Source of the DNA: Dermanyssus gallinae
Lineage: Eukaryota > Arthropoda > Arachnida > Mesostigmata > Dermanyssidae
DNA length: 64,000 nucleotides
Assembly (NCBI GenBank): GCA_003439945.1
Contig: QVRM01005491.1
Coordinates: 1-64,000 of the forward strand
Direction of reading: 5' to 3'
A program made the position numbers and the translations under genes. Shown one piece after another: positions 21,701-32,778 of the stretch (positions are counted from its first letter, which is position 1; every line of letters begins with the position of its first letter). The notes under the pieces are model-generated. The model was not told the DNA's origin. It made no database searches and was given only the letters and a program-made list of their open reading frames with translations.

Positions 21701-22325
21701 GTCTCAAAGTGTGGGCTAATCGTTGTGGGGTTCCAATTCACTAAATACCAATCGTATCTCTATCTTCCTTCCTCCCCCCGACCGGAAACTGCCAACGGAA
21801 ATACTTTAGGTTTTTGGACGTGTTTTTGGACGCCATCCAGTCCATCAGCAGTAGACCTCTTCTATCTGCACGAGAGAAGCGCCACACCTCTGAAGCTGCA
21901 TTGAAGTCTCCTGCTAGGAGCACCCTATCCGGTGTAGGAGCTTCGCCAATTGATATTGCTAGCTCGTCTAGAAAATCCTCAAAGGCCTCTAGTTCAATAT
22001 TTAGGCTTATGTAGCAAGAGTATATCCTGCCTATGCTTGCCATATCTATCCATGATTAGCCACTACCTGTCCCCGATTCTTCTATGATGCAATTTCGAAC
22101 AATGCAGGTATCTGCGCAAACGTCCGCAACCCATTCGCTTCTATCTGGCACTAGTTTTTTGTTTGACTCGCTAATTAATGTGAGCGTCGTTTCCCGTCTG
22201 CTCGTTATCTCTTCTACTAGCATATGAGCAGGCCGACTGCGGTTGCAATTGACCTGTATCCATTTAAACGGATGTGCGCTATACTGATTCATTGGTTGGG
22301 ATGGGGTTTGCACTAGTTGCCGCAA
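18739..22325 (-). pseudogene. R1-A ORF2: APE endonuclease plus RT of an R1-like LINE, broken
   Basis: The endonuclease starts in 22325-22056 (WIQVNCNRSRPAHMLVEEI) and continues in 22043-21741 (RIYSCYISLN, LLAGDFNAASEVW). An insertion (about 21356-21780) splits it. It then resumes with LNDGVDPTFHRAG and ENLSDHHCIEY. RT: 20591-19884 holds YRPFCLTNSLAKGVEAIV, GFRRNRSVLTAVNKV, VPQGSILGPLLWN and AYADDLAVTV (intact catalytic box). It continues in 19883-19257. The C-terminal CCHC finger (CVLCDLGVVDEAAHTLLVC) is near 19110. A GC-rich 3' untranslated part runs to 18511 and ends in a T-rich stretch beside (TA)n. The order endonuclease-RT-CCHC is that of R1-clade elements. Confidence 0.88.
21356..21785. 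repeat. Insertion in R1-A endonuclease, with (TC)n and (ACT)n runs
   Basis: The endonuclease reading is interrupted here by about 430 bases. The low-coordinate edge is a (TC)n run (21349-21370), and an (ACT)n run lies at 21556-21582. The block has no motif I recognise. It could be a SINE or a small DNA transposon; I could not define target-site duplications. Confidence 0.45.
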
Positions 22326-24558
22326 TCAAGCCTCTGGCGGTGTGGCCGGAACCCGGAGTGATGAACCCCTCCGCGTCTATCTTTTCTAGCTTCTTTTCTT
22401 TGCGTTGATGTTTCCTGCGGGCCATGTCCTTTCCCTTCTCAGCCTGAATTCTGTCCTGTGCCGATTTTTCCCGAGCAACTTGTTTACGATCCAGAACCGC
22501 CTTCTTGAAGGCCGGGCAGGACATGGAACTGGCAGTATGGCCATCCACGTCACAGATATAGCAGTGGGGGCAGTCCTTTCCACAGTCTTTAAATGTGTGG
22601 CCGAATTCACCGCACTTGTTGCAATGTCGCTGTGACTCCTTGTCATTAGTACACTCTCTGGCAAAGTGTCCTACCTTCTGGCAGTTAAAGCAAGTGGGTA
22701 ATGAGACCCACTCCTCTGGCTTGCAATTTGAATTGCCTAGGGGTAACCGGTTGTAGGACAGAAGTCTACTGCCTTCTGTCCGCGGTAGCGTAACAAGGCA
22801 CTGCCATCCCCCCCTCTTGGTCATTCGAGGATCCTCAGTGCGGAGAACCGTAGTCGCGGAGAGCTTTAATTTCGTGCGCAACTCTGCCTCTATCTTGGCG
22901 GCATTCAGAAAAGCGTCTACGTCACGGAGAACCACCGTAATTAGGGGCCCCGTCGTCTTACGTAGATCCACTTCCACATCCATGCCCTTGCGAATTATGT
23001 CTGCAAACGTAATTCCTCCTCCTGTCTTGGTTTCATTAACCTTTATTATTAGATCTCCGTCTCTTGTCTTGGTAACCTGATTGAGTTTCACACCGGCTTC
23101 CTCCGGCTTAACATAGTCTTTAATTTTATTGAGGGTCTCCTCAATGGTTGATCCTTCTTTCACTTTGATCCTGACGGTGCTGTGACCAGCGGGCGGTACA
23201 GACTCACCTCTCGCGCGGGAGGAGCTCCGCCCGCGAGAAGAACTGCGAGTCCTCATGCCTTTTCTCTCCGCTAATTCGATGTAACACGAATTTTTCCTGC
23301 AACAAGCTTCAACGGCACGTCTGATTGATGACCCGTCCCATTCCTCAGATATATGCAGGACAAGGGGCTCTGTTGCCAGAGGGGTCTTGCTGTTCTCTAT
23401 AATCTTCGAAAGAATGTTCAAAAAACCGGCAGGTGTCTCTTCGGCTCCAACCATGCCGACCACAAGCTTTCTCATGGTTGTTTGTTGGCTCACCTGTGTC
23501 TGTGCTTGCTCGCATGCGCCATCGACCATCTCCAGCGCTTCGCTGCTTCGTAAGACTGCAATTCCACCAACAGGAAGATTTATGAGTGACGCAGCAGACA
23601 GGTACTCTTGGAGTTTCGCAAGAAGAACCTTATCCTTTTCAGATCCCTGAATCACCAGCATGGCGCGTGAGTGGCTTGCTCTGAGAAAGCTTTTCCGCGC
23701 GAAGGCTGAGTTCTTGAAAACGGCTTTAGGCCACTCCTTATTCACTAAGCTTGCAAGGTCGTCCATTGTTTGCGCTTTGTCCAGAGCATCCTCAACTTGT
23801 TGGGCTAGCTCAGCATCTCTGAGCTGTTGGACTCGCTCATTTTCTACTTGCCTGTTGCATCTGGAGCAGAGGACAGTACCTTCTACACCAGAAAGGCTTA
23901 TCGTTTCTGTGCCTACTTCAACAGCTTCCTTCGAAATATCCAGCTTCTTGCTATTTGCTTCTTTCTCGTTTAGCTGAATTGTCAACTCTTGTATCTGTGT
24001 ACTGAGCACAGTATTCTGCTCAAGTATTTCCTCATTATTCCTACGCAGCTCATTTTCGCAGATATTCCTTTTAACGTCTTGCTCGCTAAGCCACCAGATT
24101 ACTTGCTCTAATCTTGTAATGGCATTCTTAATATAAGTATGCGTAGTGCCGTGTTTCTCTTTTAATTCCTTCAGCGATTCGGCGCTCTCGTTTACCTTCT
24201 CAAGTGCCTCTGCATAGTTTGCTGGGGGGTCATCAGCATTGACACCATCGCTTCTATTCTTCTTTTTCAAGGTGTTCATCCTGACCAGTTTAGCCAGGTG
24301 GGGAGGTATCGATTCCATTCCTGGCGAAATTTCGGGTGATCCCTCCGCCTGCCTCTTATCTCCTACTCTGGAGCAACTTGCCTGGGAAGTTACCTCTAAA
24401 GCTTCTTCCTTTCTGGCCGAGTCCACACAAACTGCTACCTCCGAACGAACATTACCCGGCATGTTGTCGTCCGCCATCTCCACCGGAGAACTCGTCTCTC
24501 TTCCCGTCGCCATAACCGGAGACCTCTGGACGGCACCACCTTTCTTGAAGGGATCCAT
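22279..24558 (-). CDS. R1-A ORF1: gag-like protein with three CCHC knuckles
   Basis: An uninterrupted 759-residue frame starting MDPFKKGG. Residues about 110-215 are a long coiled coil (EALEKVNESAESLKELKEK and following). A CxxC pair (CSRCNRQ) follows near 225. A central domain includes MLVIQGSEKDKVLLAKLQE, then an RS-rich stretch (RTRSSSRGRSSSRARGES). Three C-terminal zinc knuckles follow at about 620-665: CFNCQKVGHFAREC, CNKCGEFGHTFKDC and CYICDVDGHTASSMSC. ORF1 proteins of R1-like elements bind element RNA and help choose the target. The C-terminus overlaps the start of ORF2 by some bases in another frame. The start agrees with MDPFRGLG of R1-C ORF1. Confidence 0.88.
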   Translation of the reverse strand: MDPFKKGGAVQRSPVMATGRETSSPVEMADDNMPGNVRSEVAVCVDSARKEEALEVTSQASCSRVGDKRQAEGSPEISPGMESIPPHLAKLVRMNTLKKKNRSDGVNADDPPANYAEALEKVNESAESLKELKEKHGTTHTYIKNAITRLEQVIWWLSEQDVKRNICENELRRNNEEILEQNTVLSTQIQELTIQLNEKEANSKKLDISKEAVEVGTETISLSGVEGTVLCSRCNRQVENERVQQLRDAELAQQVEDALDKAQTMDDLASLVNKEWPKAVFKNSAFARKSFLRASHSRAMLVIQGSEKDKVLLAKLQEYLSAASLINLPVGGIAVLRSSEALEMVDGACEQAQTQVSQQTTMRKLVVGMVGAEETPAGFLNILSKIIENSKTPLATEPLVLHISEEWDGSSIRRAVEACCRKNSCYIELAERKGMRTRSSSRGRSSSRARGESVPPAGHSTVRIKVKEGSTIEETLNKIKDYVKPEEAGVKLNQVTKTRDGDLIIKVNETKTGGGITFADIIRKGMDVEVDLRKTTGPLITVVLRDVDAFLNAAKIEAELRTKLKLSATTVLRTEDPRMTKRGGWQCLVTLPRTEGSRLLSYNRLPLGNSNCKPEEWVSLPTCFNCQKVGHFARECTNDKESQRHCNKCGEFGHTFKDCGKDCPHCYICDVDGHTASSMSCPAFKKAVLDRKQVAREKSAQDRIQAEKGKDMARRKHQRKEKKLEKIDAEGFITPGSGHTARGLIAATSANPIPTNESV

Positions 24559-24612
24559 TTCCGCTACCCGAGGAAGGCCACCGGGCCGCAGTCAGCCCAC
24601 GGGCCGCACTTA

Positions 24613-25284
24613 ACCCTCAAGCCAAAATTGACCCCTCGAAAAAACAGTGGATGCCTGAGGAGTTGTTGTTGCCGTGAGTTACCGTATTTCCCCTTATTTC
24701 AATCTCCGCTAGTTGATTTCTGCGGACTACTCCTTTAACTTTTCCTCGACTCTGCTTCGATCACTGGTTCGTCGCCGGCAGATATTCAAATTTCGCGCGT
24801 CTGTGTTGTGTCTACGTGCCGCAACTTCCGTCTACTCTGCTATGCATCCAAACCAAGATGGCCGCGCCCATAGGCTAGGCAGGTGTTTATCCACGTAGTG
24901 TTCAGGGTTGAATAAACACCAGTTTACACTGGAAAACAGCCTACGTAGTTCACTGAGTTTTCTAACTTGCTTTGTCCCGTAGTGTCTCTGTGTATTCCTG
25001 AACGCAATAGGACGCTTTTTGCACACTAGCTAGCCCGAAATTATCCAAAAACTTTGTTTTCAGAGCACTTATCCGGGAGCCCGATCAAAACACGTCCATA
25101 CTCGTTCACGCACACACCACATATAAATATATATATATATATATATACATTTATATTTGATGCTTGCGGGAGGGAAACGTAAACAGCTATATTGCTTGTG
25201 CATTGTCTTATCACGTTTTGCTTTTATATATGTAGTGGAATGGAAGCATAATGACTTTTTTTATGACTTGAATGTATATATATA
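24613..25284. other. Stretch without a recognised gene
   Basis: The first 250 bases are probably the 5' untranslated region of R1-A. From about 25020 on I see AT-rich sequence with a short (TA)n at 25125-25147, and no coding or RNA gene motifs. Confidence 0.4.
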
Positions 25285-27257
25285 CACATATAGTACTAAA
25301 TGTATTTATATAAGTTCGTTATGTTAGCACTTTGGAGTGGACAATTGTCTCCGTGCGAACGTGTGATTACGGGTTCTCTAACCCAGGGTTAGCCCAGTTC
25401 AGCAATGTGCCCCGAACAGACGCTGCATTTCCTCGTTGGATGTCAAGGGACAGCCTCTGACGCAAGAATTTGGATGCTCTCGAGTCTTCTGTTGAAAGAT
25501 TAAGGCTTCTGCCTACGCGTTAAATCAGATTGAGCGTAAGGGGACCTGCAGTTTCCATAGTCTCGAACGCCAACGGACAAAATTCGTGCGGAAAATCCAC
25601 ACTGGAATATTTCCTGCATCGAAGTGCGCGACTAAAGGTGTCATTTAGAGCAGAGTGACGTGCTCGTCGGCCTGCACTTAACACGCATGACAGGCCATGA
25701 TGGGCCAACGCGTCCACAAAATCACCACAACGACATCGGTGGGGCACGACTAGATCAACACCAAGCCGCAGCCCTGCGCTTATGCGCGTGGTCTCGTCGT
25801 CCAACAGAGTCCCAATTCGAGGACATGGTAAGGCGTGTAGCCAAGCCCCAGCCCCTTGACTACTAACAGCTCAAAGCCTGGCTTTATCGGCAACAGACGG
25901 TGCTCTACTAATCAAGTTTGCTAGTCGCTTTTCTTGTAGGGGGTTGTCCAATTGCCCTGGTTAGCCCTATCGTCGGGAGGTGAATCAAATAACAACGACA
26001 ATTCGTCGGTCAGTCTTTGATGTTTCATGTTATAGGCGTCCCACCCATTACTGTCCAATAATGCTTTAACCCTATCCGCGGCCTGGGTCAATGACGACAC
26101 GATTGCAGGTCCTGCCGTCATGACCGCGTCCGGCGCACCTAGGCCGCCAAAGAAACCGGGAGCATTACCTGTTCCCTTGCCGCAGCGGTCAGCCTAAGAT
26201 TTAGTATGATCTCTAAAATGTCTAAGCTAAGTCCATTAAAAGGCTGTAAGAGCTCTTGTGATAAAAACAGGTTGCAACCTCTAAGCAGGTGTGTTAACCT
26301 CGTGGCTGAAAAACAAGATCTAAGAAGGAATAAACCGCAGTGGGCCCCATATTGGGGTAGTCTGCTTGCCGCGAAGTCAAGTTTGTCCCTTCGACTGTCT
26401 AATGCCTTTGCAATGCCTTCCGGCAAAAAGGGGACACCTAGCAGCTCCAGGTTAACCTTGTCCACTACACGACAGCCCGGAAGTAAGTCAAAAAGGTTAG
26501 TTAAATCTAACGGCTCAACTTCGTTGTGAGCTGTGACATGTACTTCATATTTAACCGGGTTCAATGTCAGACCGCTAATAGCACCAAATTAAATAACTTT
26601 CCGTATGTCGTCAAGTACGGTCGGGAGGTCCCCGCCCAGAATGGGTACCAGGCATTAAGGGGGGACTGCAGTGAATCCACCAATTCCTTAATACACAAAC
26701 AAAAAAGTGAAGGACCCAGGGGATCGCCCTGCTGAAGACCTGTCTGCGATAGCATAGCGTTGTGGGGCATTACCAGGTGGGATGGTTCTGAACCATAGGC
26801 CAGGTTTGTCTGGTGAAGCAGTAATGGTGTCCAAGACTTGACGGCTCGAAGCAAATGATCCCTCCGGACGCTATTGAAGGCGTTTCGGAAGTCCAGCTTA
26901 ACCATCACCGTTGGCAATTTGCGCGATTGCAAAAATACACGAGCACAGTGGACTACTACCTCTGTAACCCCCGGGGTAGCGAATCCTAGCTGGTGTTGGC
27001 CAAGAGTTGCTGAAATAGCTTTCCTATTATCCTAGCAGCCGATTTTGGCCGCCAGTTCCGAACGACTGAGGAACAAGCGATCGGACGTAATGAGCCATCT
27101 TTTTTTTAATGCAAACATCCTTGCCCCAAAGATGAGCGGTAGACAACAAGACGGGGGCGAACCCCATCTGAGTGCATCAACCACTTTAACAATGGCGACC
27201 GCCAGTCGACCGGCCGTGCTGCCCAGCGCACCAGACAACAAGTCCTGCAACAGACGA
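25285..27257 (-). pseudogene. X7: RLE-type LINE ORF2 with RT domain, 5'-truncated and damaged
   Basis: Read from 27257 down, the RT opens with KKDGSLRPIACSSVVRNW after an A8 run (27106-27113), then QHQLGFATPGVTEVVVHCA and VMVKLDFRNAFNSVRRDHLL (motif A), then LSQTGLQQGDPLGPSLFCL (motif B). At the catalytic site the expected WYLDDGTLGG reads WYPFWAG, so about 12 bases holding the two Asp codons are gone, although GGDLPTVLDDIRKVI continues after it. Further on, FILEIILNLRLTAA-like linker and HRCRCGDFVDALAHHGLSC are seen. The nuclease core is also deleted: SRAL joins directly to CRKYSS near 25620. The 5' end (27257) and probably the 3' end face TA-rich sequence. This copy shows which RT the X family uses. 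Confidence 0.85.
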
Positions 27258-27268
27258 TATATATATAT

Positions 27269-27306
<38 letters not shown>

Positions 27307-27547
27307 GAAGGAGAGATAGAGAGAGAGAGAGAGGAGAAGAGAGAGAGAGAGAGAGAAGAGAGCTAGGAGAGAGAGAGATAGAGAGAGAGGATAGATAGTA
27401 AGATGATAAGAATATATATAGATATAATAGAGAGAGAGATATAGATCTATATATATATAGATATATCGATAGATATTATATAGATATATATATAATATAT
27501 AGAGTATATTATATATATAATATATATTATATATATAAATTTTTTTT
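27258..27547. repeat. (TA)n and (GA)n compound tract
   Basis: The TA runs at each end enclose a purine-rich GAGA block at about 27307-27400. A T-run then leads into an R1-like 3' tail. Confidence 0.9.
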
Positions 27548-27605
27548 GTGGAGGAGGGTGAATGCATTACGCACGCTTCGAGTACAGAGTATTTCCGCTC
27601 TCTAT
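27548..27605 (-). mobile_element. R1-like LINE 3' tail, very short copy
   Basis: GTGGAGGAGGGTGAATGC and the next 40 bases match the 3' end of R1-B. An eight-base T-run before it is the poly-A tail on the minus strand. It is cut after TTTCCGCTCTC. Confidence 0.75.
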
Positions 27606-27752
27606 TATATATGCTGCCCAGCGCACCAGACAACAAGTCCTGCAACAGACGAATGTATATATTATATATAATAAAGATTATATATATATATATATATATT
27701 ATAGATATTATAAACATATATATATATATATGTATATTATATAATTTTTTTT

Positions 27753-27812
27753 GTGGAGGAGGGTGAATGCATTTACGCACGCTTCGAGTACAGAGTATTT
27801 CCGATCTCTAGA
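27753..27812 (-). mobile_element. R1-like LINE 3' tail, second very short copy
   Basis: Nearly the same 60 bases as at 27548, with one base changed in TTTCCGATCTC and one inserted T. T-run and (TA)n precede it and (TA)n follows. Confidence 0.75.
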
Positions 27813-27995
27813 TATAATATATAGATATATAATATATATATATATATAAACATATAATATATATAGATAGATAGAGAGATATAAACATATAGATATAGAT
27901 ATAAACATATATAGAATATATATATATATATATTAATAATATATAAAACATATATATATATAATATATATATATAAAATATATAAAAAAAAAATT
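27813..27995. repeat. (TA)n-rich tract
   Basis: TA and TATAA variants between the second short R1 tail and R1-B. It ends in an A/T run that is the tail of R1-B. Confidence 0.9.
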
Positions 27996-30900
27996 GTGGA
28001 GGAGGGTGACTGCATTTACGCACGCTTCGAGTACAGAGTATTTCCGCTCTCGAGAGCAGTGTGGAGCTCGACCCTGGCGGTTGGATGTTGGTCCGCCAAG
28101 ACCACTACCCACTAAACACTCTCTAATGGCCCAGATATCCATAGAACAGTACTATGGGTCATTAGAAGAAGTGGAGAGCGCCTAACGGATCATTTGGCCG
28201 AGGTCACTCACGGGTTCCCCCACCTGTCCGACGTGATTGTATCAACACCTGCGAACCCGTTTGATTACAAGCCACTTCATCTGTTGATGTCGTAAGCGCT
28301 ATCCGTTCTCTTCTGTACCTGCCAAGCTCCGCTTTCTTTTTCATCACCGCAGTTGCCATTTTCTCGCCCAGCCTCCATGCCGATGCTGTGCTGCATATGT
28401 ACTCCACAAACATTCTCATGTTACTTTTCGGCGGGTCTGGTATCCCGACTCCTTGTTTTCCTGCTTCTTTGGCCCCTCTCAATCGTAGCAGCGCTATGGC
28501 GGTTGTCCTTGCCTGCTCTAGTCCCTTGCATTTTAAGTGTGCTCGGGGTCATCGTCGATGCCGTCTACACCAGTGCACGCAGGTTACCGAGGGAGCTTTG
28601 CCTATACGAATTAGATAACTTTGAAAATCACCGTGGCCAGTGAGACACTGCGTGAGGAAAAAGTTCATTTCTCCCGCCGGGCGGTCAATCCACTTCCTTA
28701 TGTCCGGGATGAGCAGGCGAAGTGAATAACCGGGTGAGCCTGCGGAAATGGCATCCTATTCTTCTTGCCACGATCTTATCGTTTTTTTCCTTTCAGCTTC
28801 TTTGTTAGATTCAGACCCTCCTTCCCATATACTTTTCCTTTCATTCACTATCAAGTCCCAAGGTGGGGAGCCAGCCAGTACCAAAGCTGCGTTCGTGCTA
28901 ACCGTGCGGTAGGCCTGCTAAGCGCCGCTGTTCTTTGCGTTCTTCTTAGGTCTGTTTTTGCCGTTCGCGAAAAGTGCAATAGACTCGGTAACCGACATTA
29001 GTAGTCGTCGCGGGCACTCCAGCGGCCCGTGTAAGTTTGGCAGGATCTTGCCTATCGCGTTAGCCGCTTTAGCCGCCTTGCCCGTACACTTCCTAATGTG
29101 ATTTGTCCCCCTGAGACCCTTGTCTAGTAGGACGCCATGATATTTGGCCTCTGTTACTTGCTTGATTTCCTGGCCCGCCACCATCAGTTTCATGCCGTTT
29201 ACTCTCTTCCTGTCTGTCAGAACGATAGCCTCGCTCTTTTCCGGGGCAAGTTTTAGCCCAGCGCTATCCATCCATCTCTTCGTGGACCAGAGAGCCATGT
29301 TTGTCTTTAATTCTAGTTCTTCCTCTGTTTTTGCTTGAGAAATTATGGCTAAGTCATCCGCATAAGCAATCATTTCTACTCCCTGTGGAAGATCTTGTCT
29401 CAGGACGTCGTCATATGTTATGTTCCAGAGCAGGGGTCCCAGGATTGACCCTTGAGGAACTCCTGCAATCATATCTGTTTCCACTGTGCCGTTAAAAACT
29501 TTTCTGTCCTCTAAGTATCCCGAAACGGCTCTTACGAGAAATGAAGGGACCGCTTTTCTCACTAGGGTGTCTAAAATCCCTTTCCACGGCAGACTGTTAA
29601 ACGCGTTCCTGACGTCGAGAAGGACTACCACAAGGAGCTTTCGTTTATATATGGGTTCGCCGTGAAGCAAGTCAGCTTTGGCTGTAATTCGTTGTATAGC
29701 TGTAAGAACTGATCTTTTTTTGCGAAATCCATATTGATTGGACGACATGAGGCCATACTGTTCCGCAAACGTCCTAAGTCTGTCTTCTATAATTGCCTCA
29801 TACCCTTTTTCTAGTGTGTTCAGGAGGCATACATGTGTGTACCCTCCGTTACTTTTGGGAATCAAGACCACTTCCGCCCTTGTCCAGTCTTTAGGCATTT
29901 CCCCACTTGCCATCGCCTTGGTAAAAACTGCCGCTACCACCTCCGGGTGTTCCTTGAAGAGCATCTTTACCGCTATAGGCGGAATGCCGTCGGGTCCTGG
30001 AGATCTCCCTGGCTTGAGCCTCTTCGCTGCCATCAATACCTCTGCGCGTGTGATAGGCGGGAACTCCTCTTCTTCTGAAGTTGTCCTTCTTCTTGCGTAT
30101 GTTTCCCTATTAAAATGTCCATGGTGTGGAAATAAATTGTTTAAAATGTGTACGACCTCTGTGTCTGGCAGTGTAACTTTTGGGGCCTGCACGCCTATCC
30201 CTCTAATCATTTTGTAGGGCTTGTCATTTATGTCCTTAATTATTTGTTGCCAGTAGAACGTTTTGCTTTCCGCTATTTCGTTTTTTCAAAGCGCTCCGAG
30301 TCTTCTATAATTTTCCAAGGCGAGGGTCTCGGCCTCCTGGGTCCTGTGGCGTTGTTTGAGCTCCCTTTTGGTTCTGTTACAATCCGCCCGTTTCTGCGAT
30401 ATGACGCTGTTCCACCAGTGTTTTGGCTGGCATGTAGCCCTTCTTGGGTGAGGGGGCTTAGTAGCTCTACTGCAGGCTCTTTTGAGGGCGTCATGCAGTT
30501 CTTCTGGGGTGTGGGGGGAAGTTGTAAGGATTGCCTTCTTAAGTTCGCTTTAAAAGACTTATTCGTTCTTAATCCTGTAGTACATCTTACTTCTTATAGG
30601 CAACGCTTTTTTTGCTGCAGTTCTAGCGTAAACTCAATACAGTACTGATCGCTGAGGTTTTCTTCTTCAGTGAGCACTGTCCAATCTTTTATTTTATTGG
30701 CTATTGTACCGTTGCATAATGTTAGGTTGACCGTTGACTGATATCCAACCCTGTGAAAGGTCGGTTCGGTGCCGTAGTTTTGAATATACAGGACCAGGCT
30801 GGCAGCCCATTTCATCAAGATTCTTCCTCTCTTGTTGGTACGCCGCGACCCTCATGTTTCCGATGCCGCGTTGAAGTCTCCTGTAACGACTACGCCCTTT

Positions 30901-31307
30901 CCATTCGTGGCTTCAGTTATTGATATTCCTATTTCACTGAGTAGGTCCTTGAGTTCGTCCAGGCTGCCGTTGGGGCTGCTGTAACAAGAGTACAGCTTCC
31001 ATCCTTCTAGCAGTTCCACCCATACAAACCCGTGCCCGCTTCCATGTTTTGTGATTTGCGCGGAACCGGTATTTATAATTGCTGCACCATTGGTTCGATC
31101 TGAAAACCATTCCTTTTTAATTGTTGCCATCGCTTGATTTAGTTCGCTCACCGCCACTAGCTTAGCTCTTCTCCTTGTGGCTATCTCTTCGACCATGTCA
31201 TGTGCGTATCTACTTCTGTTGCAGTTTACTTGAATAATTTTAATTATGTTCATTGCTGTTGTGTAGAAGTTGTTCTTTGGTTCTCTGGTTGTTGGAAACG
31301 AGTCGCT

Positions 31308-31311
<4 letters not shown>
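27996..31311 (-). pseudogene. R1-B: R1-like LINE, complete ORF2 region, ORF1 missing
   Basis: The endonuclease (31250-30852 and 30818-30594) has IIQVNCNRSRYAHDMVEEI, LYSCYSSPNG, VVVTGDFNAASET and ENLSDQYCIEF. The RT frame 30210-28918 is 430 residues: RSPGPDGIPPIAVKMLF, GFRKKRSVLTAIQRI, VLLDVRNAFNSLPW (motif A), GVPQGSILGPLLWN (B) and IAYADDLAIISQ (C, intact). The C-terminal part (28740-28204) is frame-broken and holds the LLIPDIRKWIDRP-like region and the end of ORF2. The 3' tail is GCATTCACCCTCCTCC plus poly-A into (TA)n. The 5' end is cut at 31311, just before the start of ORF2, again at (TA)n. Confidence 0.85.
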
Positions 31312-31349
<38 letters not shown>

Positions 31350-31368
31350 GTATATATATACATATATA
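31312..31368. repeat. (TA)n tract
   Basis: It separates the 5' cut of R1-B from the left terminus of F2. F2 begins with CAGGG right after TA. Confidence 0.95.
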
Positions 31369-32463
31369 CAGGGTGTTCCTATTTGTGTGTCCAAAACGCT
31401 AGGGTATGGTCAAACTCGGTGAGAAAATAATTTTTGCCAATGGGTGGAAGCCGGGAAAACGTTTTGTTTAGGAGTGAGGATGAAATTTATAAAAGCAGTT
31501 ATTCTGCCTTTTTTCTTCTACGTAGTTGTACAAAATCTACGTTTGCGGGAGAACCAGTCAACGCACAAAGGAACCGATCATACCGGCGTGTTTGGCGTAA
31601 TTCTGCACAATAAAGTATACATTACTAGCTTGCGTAGCAAAAAGCGAATAGCCAGATTAAGGAAAGTCATAAAAAGTCAAAATGTTACGTTAACGCTTAT
31701 TTGTGCAACATCGTAATTTTTTCCATTACGACCAAAAATGCACGTCCAAAAGACTACTCTCAGGCAATAGCAGATTTAATGCCCACTACATTCGTACCAA
31801 AGTGATGGTGCTGCGTTACGTATTTGCCAAGTGACTAAGCTTTTTCGGCAGTCATAGTTGTTATGTTTCACGTTGAAGTTTTCACGTTCAAAACCGTAGC
31901 ATTTTGCCAAGACGTTTCCGCCCCCTCTTTCCATTAGAAAAAAATATTCTCTTGCTGAGTTCTACCAAACCTCAAAATACGTACCTAACTTTCTCATACA
32001 CCCTATGCAAGTATGCATGCCTTCGCTTTCGATATGACTGTCGAAAAAGCTTGGTCACTTGGCAAATACGTAACGCAGCACCATCACTTTGGTACGAATG
32101 TAGTGGGCATTAAATTTGCTATTGCCTGAGAGTAGTCTTTTGAACGTACATTTTCGGTCGTAATGGAAAAAATTACGATGTTGCACAAAAAAGCGTTAAC
32201 GTAACATTTTGACTTTTTATGACTTTCCTTAATCTGGCTATTCGCTTTTTGCTACGCAAGCTAGTAATGTATACTTTATTGTGCAGAATTTCATTACCGC
32301 CAAACACGCCGGTATGATCGGTTCCTTTGTGCGTTGACTGGTTCTCCCGCAAACATAGATTTTGCACAACTATGTAGGAGAAAAAAGACAGAATAACTGC
32401 TTTTATAAATTTCATCCTCACTCCTAAACAAAACGTTTTCCCGGCTTCCACCCATTGGCAAAA
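31369..32463. mobile_element. F2: long palindromic DNA element, right end lost
   Basis: The left end CAGGGTGTTCCTATTTGT (31369) and much of the arm are related to F1. The right arm mirrors the left from CCAATGGGTGGAAGCC (31437) inward, for example 31565-31600 with 32307-32345. The inner parts are inverted too (31797-31840 with 32055-32105). The outermost 60 bases of the right arm are missing: it stops at CCATTGGCAAAAC (32454-32464), where the 3' end of R1-C begins. No transposase frame is present; the ORFs inside are the two readings of the arms. Confidence 0.8.
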
Positions 32464-32778
32464 CTGTTTGTTTGTGGAGGAGGTATTAAATGCAGTTACG
32501 CACTATCGCTACGAGTCTCTATCTCTAGCAGTGTGGGACTCGACCCCAACGGTTGGATGTTACTCCGTTGAGACCCATACCCACTAAACGCACCTCCCCC
32601 CTTAAGCTTCACTCTCTGATAGCCCAGATCTTCATAAAAACAGTACTATGGACTATCAGGAGAAGTGGCAAGCGCCCTTTCAGATCAATTGGCTGGGGTC
32701 GCTCAGAGGATCCAGCACTTGTCCAACACCGGCAAGCCCGTTTTCTTCGAGCTGCACTTTTCCATGAATGCTTTCAGG

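Larger units (their letters stand above)
27218..27652. repeat. Tandem duplication of a (TA)n/R1-tail/X7-edge unit
   Basis: The 40 bases at 27218-27257 (GCTGCCCAGCGCACCAGA at the start), the truncated 5' edge of X7, recur exactly at 27613-27652. Between them are (TA)n, a GA-rich block and a short R1-like 3' tail (27548-27605). A second short tail (27753-27812) and the full R1-B tail (27996) follow. The two short tails stop at almost the same base, which fits duplication better than independent insertion. Confidence 0.75.

Noticed and set aside
27308..28015. Frames rich in IYIYIY (for example 27780-27106 minus and 28023-27808 minus)
   Set aside because: They are translations of (TA)n tracts. 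The same pattern appears at every TA tract on both strands and has no protein meaning.
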